64,000 nucleotides of DNA from an uncultured Bacillota bacterium (GCA_937876465.1 CALEHV010000044.1:1-64000); one strand, 5' to 3'; numbered from the stretch's first letter, positions 18,632-28,867 are shown. Notes: generated from the sequence alone by a model not told the origin. A program made the numbers and translations.

Positions 18632-21600
18632 GGAAATTCTTTATCAACAGAATTATCTTTCAGAGAAAAACTTGCAAATAAGTTTGCCTTTTTAAAAGAC
18701 ATTCATTGTTTGTTTTATTTTGTACTTTTATTAATTGGTGTTGGTTTAGGATTTTTTGGTTACGCTTTATTTACTCAGAGATTTACAACTCCATATTCTG
18801 GAGATTTTGCTCAACAAGCCTATCAAGCTTATTATGATTTCTACGATGATTGGTGGACTTTCTTTAGAACAGGTAAGTTTCCTTTCTTTGATACCAATAC
18901 TTTTTTAGGAGCAGACAACGTTGCTGCTAATACGTACTATGGCCTTTTTTCGCCATTTACACTTCCAATTCTTTTTGTTCCAAGAAACTTCATTCCTCAA
19001 ATGATGGCTATAGTCAGTATTGCTAGACTTGTAGTTGGAGGATTGCTCTTTAGAGTTTACTTAAAATATTTAGGTGCTAGCGAAAGAAGTGCGAGATTAT
19101 TTGCCATTGCATATGCATTCACTGGTTGGATGGCATATTACTTGTGGTTTAATCCATTTTACGAAGTAATGACTTTCTTCCCTTTAATAATGTTTGGTAT
19201 TGAAAAAGTTATTAAAGAAAGAAAAATTTGGGCTGTCACACTCGGCTTTTTCCTATTAGGTATTTCTAACTACTTCTTCCTTTTAACCGCCGGAGTATTT
19301 GGAGTTATTTACGCAGGTTTTAGATATTTCCAAACATTAAAGCAAAGAAACGTTAAAGAAAATCTTCTTGTAATTCTTTATGGCTTCTTAGGTTTCTTAT
19401 TTGGCTTTGGTATGACAATGTTTTGTGTGTTACCGGCCGTTTTATCTAGTTTCTCTATAAATAGAGCAACAGAATCAAAGTATTTGCCTACATTGATAGA
19501 AGCATTTAAAAGCGGCAATTTACAACAAGCTTTCAAAATCATTTTTACATGTTGGCGTGGAGATGTTGTTACCGGAACCGACTATAATGCTTACAAGTTC
19601 TCTTTTGCGTTTCCATTAGCAGAATATTTCTTCCCACCAATATCGGATAGATTTGTTAATGTAATGCATTATCAATATTTCGAAAACACCGGATCCAGCA
19701 TCTTTATCTATACCCCATGTATGATTTTGTTTGGATGTTCCATTTATCGTTCGTTTAAGAACAAGAAGATTTCACATTTTATAGCAATAATTCTTGGAAC
19801 AGCATGCTTGTTTATTCCTTTCCTATATTTCCTTTGTGGTGCATTCGTAACTGCATACGGAAGATGGGAAATTGTTATCCCAATAATGATTTATGCTTAC
19901 CTCGCTCTGAACTACGATCATTTGGATGAAATTAAGAGACCTGTTGTAATTGTTTCTGGTGCACTCACTTGTGCTTGCATGATGGGAACCATTTTCTTAG
20001 CAAAGGCTGTTATCTCAACTTATGAGAATTTCTTAGACTTTGGCGAAGTGGTTTATATGATTATCTACGAAGTCGTTTTATGCGCTGCAGAAACCGCTCT
20101 ATTTGCAGGCCTTTGGAAGAAAAAAAGCTTGCATCTCTCCATTAAATTAACATTAATTGGCGAAATTATTGTTGTAGGAACATTAGTTGCAAACATCCAC
20201 TGTTTACAAGACATTGATACCTCTGTTGGAGGTGGAATGCCATATGTCGAAATGGAAAGTGCTTTGGTTCAAAGAATTAACGAAATTGATAACTCTTACT
20301 TTAGAGTTCATAACTCAAGAGCATATGATGGGAATTTCAATGTTCAAATGTTAGAAAACTATAACGGACTCGCTTGTTTCCATAGCTTCTATAACAACGA
20401 TGTAGATGATTTCTTAAGATTCTCGCAAATAATGATGCAAGATTATTCATGGACAGGTGGCGATTTCTTTAAACGTGCCAACTTAGATGAATTCCTTGGA
20501 GTTAAGTACTACATTTCTAAAGATAGCGAAATGACTTTCTACTATCCTGATGCAAACGGAAATATGCAACCTGTTGTATTTGATTTCAATGTTCCATTAA
20601 ATTACGAAAAGATTGATAGCGGAGTCGAAGGCTATTCATTATATAGAAACACACAACAGATTGAATTAGGTACTTCATACGACACAATTTATTACAAACG
20701 TAATTGTTCTGAAGGAATAGGAAATGCGTTCTATCCAGGTGGTAGTGCAGAAGCACTTATTCGTAACGAAGAAGCATACTTTAAGGGTGCGATCTTAAAT
20801 GATGCTGATGTCTATGACATCCACGATACATATGGAGACATCTTCTCTTATGAAGAAGCACCATCTATTTATTCTATGGATGCTATTAAAGTTAATTATG
20901 AAACTGAAGGCGTTTATAGAAACAAAGATAACAATTATTTTGATCCTCTCGACCCATATAGGGATATAAATGAAGATTGCAGAATTGCTGATCCAAACAA
21001 TCCTGGCGATCCTATAAATAGAATTCAGATTTCATTTAAACCTACTGGAAGTGAATATTTCCCATTAGGTGCTGAAGGATCTTATTACATGTTTGACTAT
21101 CCAATTAGAGGCTGGAGCCGTGATTATAATGCAACAGTTTATTTGATTGGCGAAGATGATTTAGGAAATCCAAAAGTAATAACATTTGATAACACAAGAA
21201 ACGGTTATAGGGACAATTCAAAGTGTGTTAGAGCTTTATATTCTAAAGAAAAAGTAAAACGTATTATTGTTTGCGTTGACGGAAACGCATTCTATTGGAG
21301 AGCTACTTCACCATATAGTCCTGAACAACTTATTAAGTTGTATTATGAACCATTTGAAAATGTTTCCGCACGTTTCCAAAAAGCAATTGATAATGGTTTG
21401 CAAAATATTGCATATGATGTGAATCGTTATACATTCTCAACAAATTATTCTTCAAATCGTTTTGTTATTACTCAATTAGCTCATACAAAAGGTTGGAAGG
21501 TTGTCGGAACCGATTCAAATGGAGTAAAGCATAACCTTAAAACATATAATGCTCAAGGTGGATTTGTAGGGTTTGTTGCTCTTAAAGGTAACGCTACATA

Positions 21601-21727
21601 TGAGATGACATATGCAACACCTAACTTTAATAAAGGATTGCTTATTAGTGTTTGTTCATTTATTGGTGCAGTTGGTTTATCGGTTGTAACTGCAGTAATT
21701 CAAAATAAAAAGAAAAAAGAGATATAA
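18629..21727 (+). CDS. YfhO-family multi-pass membrane protein
   Basis: A 1032-residue protein of the YfhO group, linked in other Firmicutes to glycosylation of lipoteichoic acid or cell-surface polymers. About 12 membrane segments fill residues 30-540, including GAYVFTQRF-like FTTPYSGDFAQQAYQAYYDFYDDWWTFFRTGKFPFFDTNTFLGADN early on, the family hallmark loop. A large extracytoplasmic domain follows (residues about 540-990), then one last membrane segment and a basic tail. The lipid-linked sugar donor is not known. Its stop codon lies in a hairpin shared with convergent rsmI. Confidence 0.82.
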   Translation: MGNSLSTELSFREKLANKFAFLKDIHCLFYFVLLLIGVGLGFFGYALFTQRFTTPYSGDFAQQAYQAYYDFYDDWWTFFRTGKFPFFDTNTFLGADNVAANTYYGLFSPFTLPILFVPRNFIPQMMAIVSIARLVVGGLLFRVYLKYLGASERSARLFAIAYAFTGWMAYYLWFNPFYEVMTFFPLIMFGIEKVIKERKIWAVTLGFFLLGISNYFFLLTAGVFGVIYAGFRYFQTLKQRNVKENLLVILYGFLGFLFGFGMTMFCVLPAVLSSFSINRATESKYLPTLIEAFKSGNLQQAFKIIFTCWRGDVVTGTDYNAYKFSFAFPLAEYFFPPISDRFVNVMHYQYFENTGSSIFIYTPCMILFGCSIYRSFKNKKISHFIAIILGTACLFIPFLYFLCGAFVTAYGRWEIVIPIMIYAYLALNYDHLDEIKRPVVIVSGALTCACMMGTIFLAKAVISTYENFLDFGEVVYMIIYEVVLCAAETALFAGLWKKKSLHLSIKLTLIGEIIVVGTLVANIHCLQDIDTSVGGGMPYVEMESALVQRINEIDNSYFRVHNSRAYDGNFNVQMLENYNGLACFHSFYNNDVDDFLRFSQIMMQDYSWTGGDFFKRANLDEFLGVKYYISKDSEMTFYYPDANGNMQPVVFDFNVPLNYEKIDSGVEGYSLYRNTQQIELGTSYDTIYYKRNCSEGIGNAFYPGGSAEALIRNEEAYFKGAILNDADVYDIHDTYGDIFSYEEAPSIYSMDAIKVNYETEGVYRNKDNNYFDPLDPYRDINEDCRIADPNNPGDPINRIQISFKPTGSEYFPLGAEGSYYMFDYPIRGWSRDYNATVYLIGEDDLGNPKVITFDNTRNGYRDNSKCVRALYSKEKVKRIIVCVDGNAFYWRATSPYSPEQLIKLYYEPFENVSARFQKAIDNGLQNIAYDVNRYTFSTNYSSNRFVITQLAHTKGWKVVGTDSNGVKHNLKTYNAQGGFVGFVALKGNATYEMTYATPNFNKGLLISVCSFIGAVGLSVVTAVIQNKKKKEI

Positions 21728-21742
21728 AATATCTCTTTTATT
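21715..21742. terminator. Convergent terminator
   Basis: AAAAGAGATAT-AA-ATATCTCTTTT hairpin with T-tract, overlapping the stop codons of the YfhO gene and rsmI. Confidence 0.75.
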
Positions 21743-22583
21743 TGTGGTATGTTTCGTAAACTTTGCTTTTTCGAATATTTTTATCTTCGCTAACTTTTTT
21801 AATTGCGTCTTTAGCAGATAATCCGTTATTGATAAGTTCGTCTACTAATTTTTTAATGTCTTCATCTTTTAATTCAGTTTGAATTTCTTTTGGACATCCT
21901 TCAACAATTATCACCATTTCTCCCTTAAGCGTTTCAGGATCAATTTGAACTAGTTCTTCTAGTGTTCCGCGGATGTACTCCTCATGTAATTTTGTTAATT
22001 CCCTAGCAATACAAGCATTACGGTTTCCTAATACATCTAGAAGAGATTTAACGATTTTATCTATTCGATGAGGAGCCTCGTAGAATATTAAAGTTTCTTT
22101 TTTGGATTTAAGTTCTGACAATTCATCTTTTCTTTCTTTTTCCTTAGGACTTAAAAATCCGTGGAAATAGAAATGGTCACATGGTAAACCTGATGCAACT
22201 AAAGCATTTAAACCTGCATTAGGACCGCTAATAGTTGAAACATTAATTCCTGCTTCAATAGCGAGCTTAACAAGCTTTGCTCCTGGGTCAGAAATGCAAG
22301 GATATCCTGCATCAGACATATAAACAACTTTTGTTCCTGAAAGAATCTTAGGAATTAAGTTTTGAGCCTCGTTTACTTCGTTATGCTCTCTAAGAGAGAC
22401 TGTTTGTTTTGATATACCTAAATAAGAAAGTAATTTGCCTGTTACTCTAGTATCTTCGCAGGCAATGATATCCGCGTCTTTAATTACTTCAATTGCTCTT
22501 GGTGAAATATCTCCAAGATTACCTATTGGAGTGGCGACTAAATAGATTAATGGTTTTGATTTATCAAAATTTAATGATCTCAT
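21738..22583 (-). CDS. rsmI: 16S rRNA 2'-O-methyltransferase RsmI
   Basis: A 281-residue SAM-dependent tetrapyrrole-methylase-fold enzyme that 2'-O-methylates C1402 of 16S rRNA. The family signature is clear: LIYLVATPIGNLGDISPRAIEVIKDADIIACEDTRVTGKLL, then YMSDAGYPCISDPGAKLVKLAI and ISGPNAGLNALVASGLPCDHFYFHGFL. Last gene of the leftward replication operon; its ATG overlaps the ricT stop by 4 bases. Confidence 0.96.
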   Translation of the reverse strand: MRSLNFDKSKPLIYLVATPIGNLGDISPRAIEVIKDADIIACEDTRVTGKLLSYLGISKQTVSLREHNEVNEAQNLIPKILSGTKVVYMSDAGYPCISDPGAKLVKLAIEAGINVSTISGPNAGLNALVASGLPCDHFYFHGFLSPKEKERKDELSELKSKKETLIFYEAPHRIDKIVKSLLDVLGNRNACIARELTKLHEEYIRGTLEELVQIDPETLKGEMVIIVEGCPKEIQTELKDEDIKKLVDELINNGLSAKDAIKKVSEDKNIRKSKVYETYHK

Positions 22584-23404
22584 TTTTCTACTTTCTTAAT
22601 CATTTGGTAGTCTTTTAAATCTTTAAGTGGAACGAATTCAATGTCTTCTTCGTTTTCAAGTTTTACAACTCTAGAAAGAACGTTGATACCTGTAACTTTA
22701 TAAATAACATCGTTTTTCTTGAATTGAGTTCCCATATAAGGGAAGTCTTTTTTGAGTTCTGTATAAGCGTCATCTTCGTATAAAAGACAGCAAATTAATT
22801 TGCCACAGTGACCACTTAATTTAGGAATGTTTAAAGATAACATTTGGTTTTTGGCTCTATTAATAGAGATTCCTTCCATACTAGTAAGGAAAGTGGTACA
22901 GCAAAGTGGTAAACCACACATACCAATTCCACCAACCATTTTAGCTTTATCTCTAGAGCCTACTTGTCTTAATTCGATTCTGCAGTGAAATTTAGATGCA
23001 AGAACTTTTAAAAGTTCTCTGAAGTCAACACGATCATCTGCAACATACACAATAACCAATTTGCTTCCATCTAAGGCATATTCAGCGTCAATAGGGCGCA
23101 TTTCAAGACCGAGCTTATTAATTTCTTCCATAGCAATTTTCATTGCTTCAGCGCTCTTTTTAATGTTTGTTTGATAAATAAGCAAATCATCATCACTAGC
23201 TCTTCTGATTAATGGCTTAAGCTCTAATTGGCTTTTGTATTTTTTAATATTAATTAATTCTGTAGCTACAACACCAACTTGAAGTCCTCTAACGGATTCG
23301 GCGACAATTTTGTCGCCAATCTTAAGATCATCGATATCGGTGCCAAAGAAATAAGCTTTTCCTGAGCTAGAGAATTTGATTCCAACATAATATTTAGGAT
23401 TCAT
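22580..23404 (-). CDS. ricT: PSP1-domain protein RicT/YaaT
   Basis: A 274-residue PSP1-domain protein. In Bacillus, RicT (YaaT) with RicA and RicF forms an Fe-S complex that stimulates RNase Y mRNA processing and affects sporulation and competence. Conserved segments: FSSSGKAYFFGTDIDDLKIGDKIVAES, the Cys cluster GGIGMCGLPLCCTTFL, and LSGHCGKLICCLLYEDD. All these Cys are probably cluster ligands. Neighbour to holB and rsmI, as in B. subtilis. Confidence 0.93.
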   Translation of the reverse strand: MNPKYYVGIKFSSSGKAYFFGTDIDDLKIGDKIVAESVRGLQVGVVATELINIKKYKSQLELKPLIRRASDDDLLIYQTNIKKSAEAMKIAMEEINKLGLEMRPIDAEYALDGSKLVIVYVADDRVDFRELLKVLASKFHCRIELRQVGSRDKAKMVGGIGMCGLPLCCTTFLTSMEGISINRAKNQMLSLNIPKLSGHCGKLICCLLYEDDAYTELKKDFPYMGTQFKKNDVIYKVTGINVLSRVVKLENEEDIEFVPLKDLKDYQMIKKVEK

Positions 23405-23406
23405 AT

Positions 23407-24387
23407 TTATTTCTCCTTTGCTATTTCATAAGCAATGTGGTCGAGAAGAAGACCGCGATTAACGTTCAACGATAATTTACTTATCGAAGACATAATTACA
23501 TATAGGTCATCATCGACATGTTTTAACTTATTTTTCAATTCGTTTAGGTCATTTATAAGACTTAACAGAACAATATTTTCATAAACATCAACATTTAATA
23601 TGTCTTGGAATAAAATTCCAAGTATTTTTAAGTATAATTTTGCAATATTGTTATCACCTAATTTAGGTGTGATGTAACTTTGATTAACATATATTGCTTC
23701 ATCGGTGCTAATTTTAAGAGCTTCGATGAATGATAATAAGCAGTCTTTGACTGTTTGATATTCTTTAGAAGCTACTTTTTCTTTGATGCTTTCACCATCA
23801 CTATAGAACGAACATAATAATTCAGCATCTAATTGTCCTACTCCGCATCTTACTGCGTCTTGAATAACATCGTTTTTAGGTAAAGCCTTGAAACGAAGAA
23901 TTTGAGATCTAGACATAATTGTTGGCAATATTTTTGATTCGTTTTCTGTGGTTAAGAAAGCATAAATATTATTATCTGGTTCTTCTAAGAATTTTAGAAG
24001 AGAGTTTACTGCTACAGCAGTCATATTTTCTACTAAATGTAGAACATAAATCATTATTCCTTTGGAATTGTGAGAAGTTTTTTCAAACTCATTCATTAAT
24101 TCCTCGATATCGCCAGTTTTTATAGTTTCTTCTGAACCATCGATGATGGCAATATCAGGATAAGAACCAGAATCGATTGCTAAGCAAGTCATACATGAGT
24201 CGCATGCAAGCGGAGACGGGTTATCACACACTATAGATTTTGCTAAATAAATAGCAGAATCTTTCAAGCGCATGCCTGGAGCACCAGAGAGCAAGTAGGC
24301 ATGTGAAAGATGATCGCTTTTCAAAGCGTTAATAAAGGTTTTATAAATAACCGATTGATATTGTTCTAAATAATCCTTTACTTGCAT
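23407..24387 (-). CDS. holB: DNA polymerase III delta' subunit
   Basis: A 326-residue clamp-loader AAA+ protein. N-terminal segment SHAYLLSGAPGMRLKDSAIYLAKSIVC carries a degenerate P-loop, then the zinc module CDNPSPLACDSCMTC; VNSLLKFLEEPDNNIYAFLTTENESKILPTIMSRSQILRF is the classic sensor and SRC-like segment (here SRSQ). The degenerate P-loop is usual for delta'. Overlaps tmk by 10 bases. Confidence 0.93.
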   Translation of the reverse strand: MQVKDYLEQYQSVIYKTFINALKSDHLSHAYLLSGAPGMRLKDSAIYLAKSIVCDNPSPLACDSCMTCLAIDSGSYPDIAIIDGSEETIKTGDIEELMNEFEKTSHNSKGIMIYVLHLVENMTAVAVNSLLKFLEEPDNNIYAFLTTENESKILPTIMSRSQILRFKALPKNDVIQDAVRCGVGQLDAELLCSFYSDGESIKEKVASKEYQTVKDCLLSFIEALKISTDEAIYVNQSYITPKLGDNNIAKLYLKILGILFQDILNVDVYENIVLLSLINDLNELKNKLKHVDDDLYVIMSSISKLSLNVNRGLLLDHIAYEIAKEK

Positions 24388-25004
24388 TGAGCTAATCTAT
24401 CTTTAATTGCTTTATAAGCATCATTAACAACCTCATCGAAAGATTTTGATGCATCTAAAACGACATATCTATCAGGGAAACGTTTTGCTAAATCTAAGAA
24501 TGTTCTTCTTACGCTTTTATGGAATTCAATTTTCTCTAAATCGAGACGATTGACTTCTCTATTTTTGTTTGCTGCAATACGTGCTAAACCTATCTCGGGT
24601 TCAAGGTCAAATAAAAGTGTTAATTCTGGAAAATAACCGTCAGTTGCAAACATATTTAATGCTAAGACCCTATCAATTCCAAGTCCTCTAGCACCACCTT
24701 GATATGCAAGTGATGAGTCAATAAATCTATCTGAGATAACGATTTTTCCTTCTTTTGATAAAGGCCAAACTTTTTCAACTAAGTGTTGTCTACGACTAGC
24801 AGCATAAAGTAATGCTTCAGTCATACTATCCATTTTTGTATTTGCTTTGTCTAAGATAACGTTGCGGATTTCCTCTGCAATTGGAGTTCCTCCAGGTTCT
24901 CTTGTCAAAATAACTTCCAAGCCTTCTTTTTCTAAAAGTTCAGTAACGCGTTTTGTGACGCTTGATTTTCCTGATCCTTCTGGACCTTCAATAGTAACAA
25001 ACAT
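24378..25004 (-). CDS. tmk: Thymidylate kinase
   Basis: A 208-residue dTMP kinase. P-loop FVTIEGPEGSGKSSVTKRV at residues 2-20, the DRx motif in VISDRFIDSSLAYQGGARGLG, and the lid/LDLE region RLDLEKIEFHKSVRR. Converts dTMP to dTDP. Followed by holB with a 10-base overlap, the same order as in other Firmicutes. Confidence 0.97.
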   Translation of the reverse strand: MFVTIEGPEGSGKSSVTKRVTELLEKEGLEVILTREPGGTPIAEEIRNVILDKANTKMDSMTEALLYAASRRQHLVEKVWPLSKEGKIVISDRFIDSSLAYQGGARGLGIDRVLALNMFATDGYFPELTLLFDLEPEIGLARIAANKNREVNRLDLEKIEFHKSVRRTFLDLAKRFPDRYVVLDASKSFDEVVNDAYKAIKDRLAQCK

Positions 25005-25016
25005 ATATTTCCCCCA

Positions 25017-25613
25017 TTAAATTTTCTTTCTTCCTTCTAAGGCTTTTGACAAAGTCAAAGAGTCTGCGTATTCTAGGTGCCCGCCCATAGGAAGACCATA
25101 AGCGAGACGTGAAACATTAATGCTCTTTGATTCAAGGATTTTAGCGATATATAAAGCAGTTGTTTCACCTTCTACAGTAGGATTGGTAGCAAGGATAACT
25201 TCAGTTACTTTATCTTTTTCAATTCTCTTTAAAAGAGCATCGATTGTAAGATCTTCAACACCAACCCCGTTAATAGCGGATAAAACTCCGCCAAGAACAT
25301 GGTATGAGCCGTTGAACGTTCTTAATTTTTCAAAACCTAAAATATCTTTTGAATCTGAAACAACGATAATTTTTGTTTTGTCTCTATTTGGATCTTTGCA
25401 GATATCACAGATATCGTCTTCGGTATAATTTCCACAAATAGGACATTTATGAACGTTGTTTTTAACCGCTATCAAAGCATCAGAAAAATCCTGAATTGCT
25501 TCTTTTTTCATTTGCAAAACAGAATAAGCCATTTTTTCAGCAGATTTACGGCCTACGCCAGGTAATCTTTGAAAAGAATCGGCTAAAATTGAGATGCTTT
25601 TTAGTTCTTTCAT
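25017..25613 (-). CDS. recR: Recombination mediator RecR
   Basis: A 198-residue RecR. Helix-hairpin-helix FQRLPGVGRKSAEKMAYSVL, the C4 zinc finger CPICGNYTEDDICDIC, and a Toprim domain with IIVVSDSKDILGFE and ATNPTVEGETTALYI. Works with RecO/RecF to load RecA at gaps. Starts 4 bases after the ybaB stop. Confidence 0.97.
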   Translation of the reverse strand: MKELKSISILADSFQRLPGVGRKSAEKMAYSVLQMKKEAIQDFSDALIAVKNNVHKCPICGNYTEDDICDICKDPNRDKTKIIVVSDSKDILGFEKLRTFNGSYHVLGGVLSAINGVGVEDLTIDALLKRIEKDKVTEVILATNPTVEGETTALYIAKILESKSINVSRLAYGLPMGGHLEYADSLTLSKALEGRKKI

Positions 25614-25616
25614 TAA

Positions 25617-25916
25617 TTAGAACATTCCTCCAGAACGTCCTGTGATTGCTTCGCTTGCAGCATTCATTTCTTCATCGATTTTTTCGCAAGCTTCATTGAC
25701 TGCCATAACAATCATTTCTTCAATCATTTCTTTGTTTTCTTCTGAAAGTGCATCTTTATCGATATCGACTAATTTGAGTTCTTTGCTGCCCATAACGATA
25801 ACAGTTACTGCACCACCTTTTGAAACTTTAAATTCTTTAGCTCTAATAGCATCTTGTGCTTTTTGTAATTCTCTTTGCATCTTTTGTGCTTGAGCTACTA
25901 ATTGTTGCATGTTCAT
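25617..25916 (-). CDS. ybaB: YbaB/EbfC nucleoid-associated protein
   Basis: A 99-residue YbaB/EbfC protein: MNMQQLVAQAQKMQRELQKAQDAIRAKEFKVSKGGAVTVIVMGSKELKLVDID then a second helix region with acidic residues. Dimeric DNA-binding protein, commonly encoded between dnaX and recR. Abuts dnaX by 1 base. Confidence 0.95.
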   Translation of the reverse strand: MNMQQLVAQAQKMQRELQKAQDAIRAKEFKVSKGGAVTVIVMGSKELKLVDIDKDALSEENKEMIEEMIVMAVNEACEKIDEEMNAASEAITGRSGGMF

Positions 25917-25917
25917 A

Positions 25918-27654
25918 TTACTTTAATTCCTCCATGTTAATTTCAATACCATCTATATTTGGCAATTTAGAAATTTGATTCAAATTGCTGAATAACTTTG
26001 TTAATTGAACTTTCTTATCTACATCAATAGAGTAAACAAGATAATCGTGTCCAAATACTCTAGAGATAACATAGTTAATTGCTTCTTGATTTGCTTTAAT
26101 GTTTGCTTTGTCAACATCCTTTGGCAAATTGAAATATAAGATTAATATTTGATCGCCAATAACCCAAGGCATACTGTTTTGTAGCAAAGCTACAGTCTCA
26201 CCAATATTTGGATCAAATATATAATTGCTTAATTCCCTCCAACGAGTTGCAAGTTCAATTCTTTCTTCTTTGTGTTTTGTTCCAAGAACAAGTAACTTGA
26301 TTAACAAATCATCATCGAAGTTATACTTTTCTCCTTCATCTACTAATGCGTTCACATCAATATGTTCGTCAAAAACAGATGGCTTTTGAGGTTCAACAGG
26401 TTTAACTTCTTCAACAACAACCGGTTCAGGTTTTGGTTCCTCAATCTTAATCTCTTCTTTAGGTTGCTCAACAATAGGTTCAATCTTAATTTCAGGTTTA
26501 ACTTCTTGTTGTACAACTGGAGCTGGAGCAGGTTTCGGCTCGCTAACCGGTTTAGCAATTTCCTTCTGAACATTTATTGAATCTGCGGTGCAAAGTTCAA
26601 GAACTTTAACCTCGAACATTGCTTTAATATCGTTAACAACTTTATAGCTTGTTTGTGCCTTCATTAAAGCGTTAATCATCGTTATAACTTTAATATCATT
26701 AAACTCAGTTAAAGTTTCAGCGGCAGTAATTTCATCTAAAACAGTTAAACAAGATTCGTCTTTAGTTCTAGAGAAAATAAGAATGTCTTTTAGGATATCC
26801 AATAAATCATTTGTTAAACGTTTAATGTCTACCCCGCCTTCTGAGAAAGCGTTAATTTTGCTTAGACAAGTGTTGATATCGCCGCGATTAATTGCTTTCA
26901 AGAAATTAACCTTTTCTTCAATTGATGTAAGACCAAACAACAAGTTAACATCTTCAACTTTGATGGTGTTACCACTATAAGCTAATACTTGATCAAGAAT
27001 TGACAAAGCGTCACGAACGCCTCCATCTGCAAGAGAAATAATCAAACCTAATGCAGTTGGATCATAAGTAACTTTTTCTTTATCAAGAATTTCGGTCATC
27101 CTTGTGTAAATATCTGCATTACTTACTTTTGTAAAATCATATCTTTGGCAACGAGAAATAATTGTTGGAAGAATTGAATGTGGTTCAGTAGTTGCAAGAA
27201 TAAATACAACATATTCAGGTGGTTCTTCTAATGTTTTAAGCAAAGCGTTAAATGCTTCTGCGGAAAGCATATGAACTTCGTCAATAATGTATATTTTCTT
27301 CTTACCCTTGATTGGAAGATAATTAACTCTGCTAATTAAGTTACGAGCTTGCTCGATACCTCTATTACTTGCAGCATCAATTTCAATTACATCAGGATGT
27401 GAACCTTCTGTAATATCAACACAGTTTGAGCATTTATTGCATTGGCAGCCTTGTCCTTCTTCACAGTTAAGAGCTTTAGCAAACAATCTTGCCATAGTTG
27501 TCTTTCCTGTTCCACGAGGACCGCAAAAAAGATAAGCATGGGCAACTTTGTTGAGCTTCAATGCGTTCTTCAATGTTTTAATAATATGCTTTTGACCAGC
27601 TACTTCTTCAAAAGTTTGAGGTCTATATGTTCTGTATAATGCTTTATATGCCAT
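25918..27654 (-). CDS. dnaX: DNA polymerase III gamma/tau subunit
   Basis: A 578-residue clamp-loader ATPase. N-terminal YRPQTFEEVAGQKHIIKTLKNAL, Walker A CGPRGTGKTTMARLFAKALNC, zinc module with CQCNKCSNC, DEVHMLSAEAFNALLKTLEEPPEYVVFILATTEP and the sensor SRCQRYDF. Residues about 365-440 form a Pro/Glu/Lys/Val-rich linker before the C-terminal tau domain. First gene of the leftward operon. A TATAAT (27678-27673, minus) lies 18 bases before the ATG with no Shine-Dalgarno. Confidence 0.96.
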   Translation of the reverse strand: MAYKALYRTYRPQTFEEVAGQKHIIKTLKNALKLNKVAHAYLFCGPRGTGKTTMARLFAKALNCEEGQGCQCNKCSNCVDITEGSHPDVIEIDAASNRGIEQARNLISRVNYLPIKGKKKIYIIDEVHMLSAEAFNALLKTLEEPPEYVVFILATTEPHSILPTIISRCQRYDFTKVSNADIYTRMTEILDKEKVTYDPTALGLIISLADGGVRDALSILDQVLAYSGNTIKVEDVNLLFGLTSIEEKVNFLKAINRGDINTCLSKINAFSEGGVDIKRLTNDLLDILKDILIFSRTKDESCLTVLDEITAAETLTEFNDIKVITMINALMKAQTSYKVVNDIKAMFEVKVLELCTADSINVQKEIAKPVSEPKPAPAPVVQQEVKPEIKIEPIVEQPKEEIKIEEPKPEPVVVEEVKPVEPQKPSVFDEHIDVNALVDEGEKYNFDDDLLIKLLVLGTKHKEERIELATRWRELSNYIFDPNIGETVALLQNSMPWVIGDQILILYFNLPKDVDKANIKANQEAINYVISRVFGHDYLVYSIDVDKKVQLTKLFSNLNQISKLPNIDGIEINMEELK

Positions 27655-27769
27655 AATTAATTACCGATTTTGATTATACTATTTTTGTTAGTTTCTTAAA
27701 AGCGAAAATGTCTTCTTTTAATATATTATTAACTTATGCCTTCTAACTCTTTATGAAAAAGTCTAAGTA

Positions 27770-27792
27770 TGCTATAATTCGTGGCGATTATG
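27770..27792 (+). promoter_or_regulatory. Extended -10 promoter close to the prfA start
   Basis: TGC-TATAAT (hexamer 27773-27778) ends 11 bases before the prfA ATG at 27790. No Shine-Dalgarno lies between, so the transcript would have a leader of only about 4-5 bases. Confidence 0.55.
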
Positions 27793-28866
27793 GAAACAAG
27801 TATGTTAAAAAGACTTGAAGCATCAAAAGTCAGACTTCAAGAAATCGACAAAGAATTATGTGACGAAAATGTAACTAGGGATATTAAAAGATTCCGCGAA
27901 ATTTCACGTGAAAGAAAATATCTTGAACCAATTGTTGAGAGTTACGAAAAGTATATTAAATTACAAAACGATTTTGATGACACCGAATTGCTTATTGCTG
28001 ATTCAGATCCATCAATGGTTGAATTTGGACACGAAGAACGTAAGAGATTAGGTGAAGAAATTGATAAGTTAGTTGAAGAAACAAAAGTGTTACTTTTGCC
28101 TAAAGATCCAGATGATGACAAAAATATAATTGTTGAGATTAGAGGCGCTGCAGGAGGAAACGAAGGGAACATCTTTGCTGGTGACCTTTTCAGAATGTAT
28201 GTTCGTTATGCTGAAACACAAGGATGGAAGATTCAAATGATTGATGAAAGTCCATCAGAAGCAGGCGGATATTCAAACGTATCTTTCATGATTAAAGGTG
28301 AAGGTGCTTATTCAAAATTAAAATTTGAAAGTGGTGCTCATCGTGTTCAACGTGTTCCGAAAACTGAAGCATCAGGTAGAATTCACACCTCAACAGCTAC
28401 AGTTTTAGTTATGCCTGAAGCAGAAGAAATCGATGTAGAAATCAATATGGCTGATGTCCAAGTTGATACTTATCGTTCACAAGGCGCTGGCGGACAAAAC
28501 GTTAATAAAACAGAATCAGCTGTTCGTATGACACATATTCCAACAGGTGTTGTTGTTTCTTGCCAAACAGAAAAATCTCAAATCCAAAATAGAGAAATCT
28601 GTATGCAAATGCTTAGAGCAAAGATTTATGCAAAGATGCAAGAAGAACAACAAGAGAAAATTGGTAATGAAAGGAAATTAAAAGTTGGTACAGGCGAGAG
28701 AAGTGAAAAGATTAGGACTTATAACTATCCTCAAAACCGTGTTACCGATCACCGTGTAGGTTTTACAATTCAAAAACTTGATCGTGTTATGGAAGGCGAC
28801 TTAGAAGAAGTTTTAGAAGCTTTGATTCACTACGATCAAGAAATGAAGATGCTTAACGAGCATTAA
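27790..28866 (+). CDS. prfA: Peptide chain release factor 1
   Basis: A 358-residue RF1 that ends translation at UAA and UAG. The GGQ loop is in YRSQGAGGQNVNKTESAVRMTHIPTG, and the codon-recognition PxT-type motif lies in RVPKTEASGRIHTSTATV (PKTEASG). ATG 27790 is preferred to the GTG at 27781 because family N-termini begin with the MLKRLEA helix and because the -10 element sits just upstream. First gene of prfA-prmC-tsaC-rpiB. Confidence 0.97.
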   Translation: METSMLKRLEASKVRLQEIDKELCDENVTRDIKRFREISRERKYLEPIVESYEKYIKLQNDFDDTELLIADSDPSMVEFGHEERKRLGEEIDKLVEETKVLLLPKDPDDDKNIIVEIRGAAGGNEGNIFAGDLFRMYVRYAETQGWKIQMIDESPSEAGGYSNVSFMIKGEGAYSKLKFESGAHRVQRVPKTEASGRIHTSTATVLVMPEAEEIDVEINMADVQVDTYRSQGAGGQNVNKTESAVRMTHIPTGVVVSCQTEKSQIQNREICMQMLRAKIYAKMQEEQQEKIGNERKLKVGTGERSEKIRTYNYPQNRVTDHRVGFTIQKLDRVMEGDLEEVLEALIHYDQEMKMLNEH

Positions 28867-28867
28867 G

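Noticed and set aside
26352..26580. Asn/Leu/Phe-rich open frames within dnaX
   Set aside because: Shadows of the Pro/Glu/Lys linker of DnaX; no ribosome sites.
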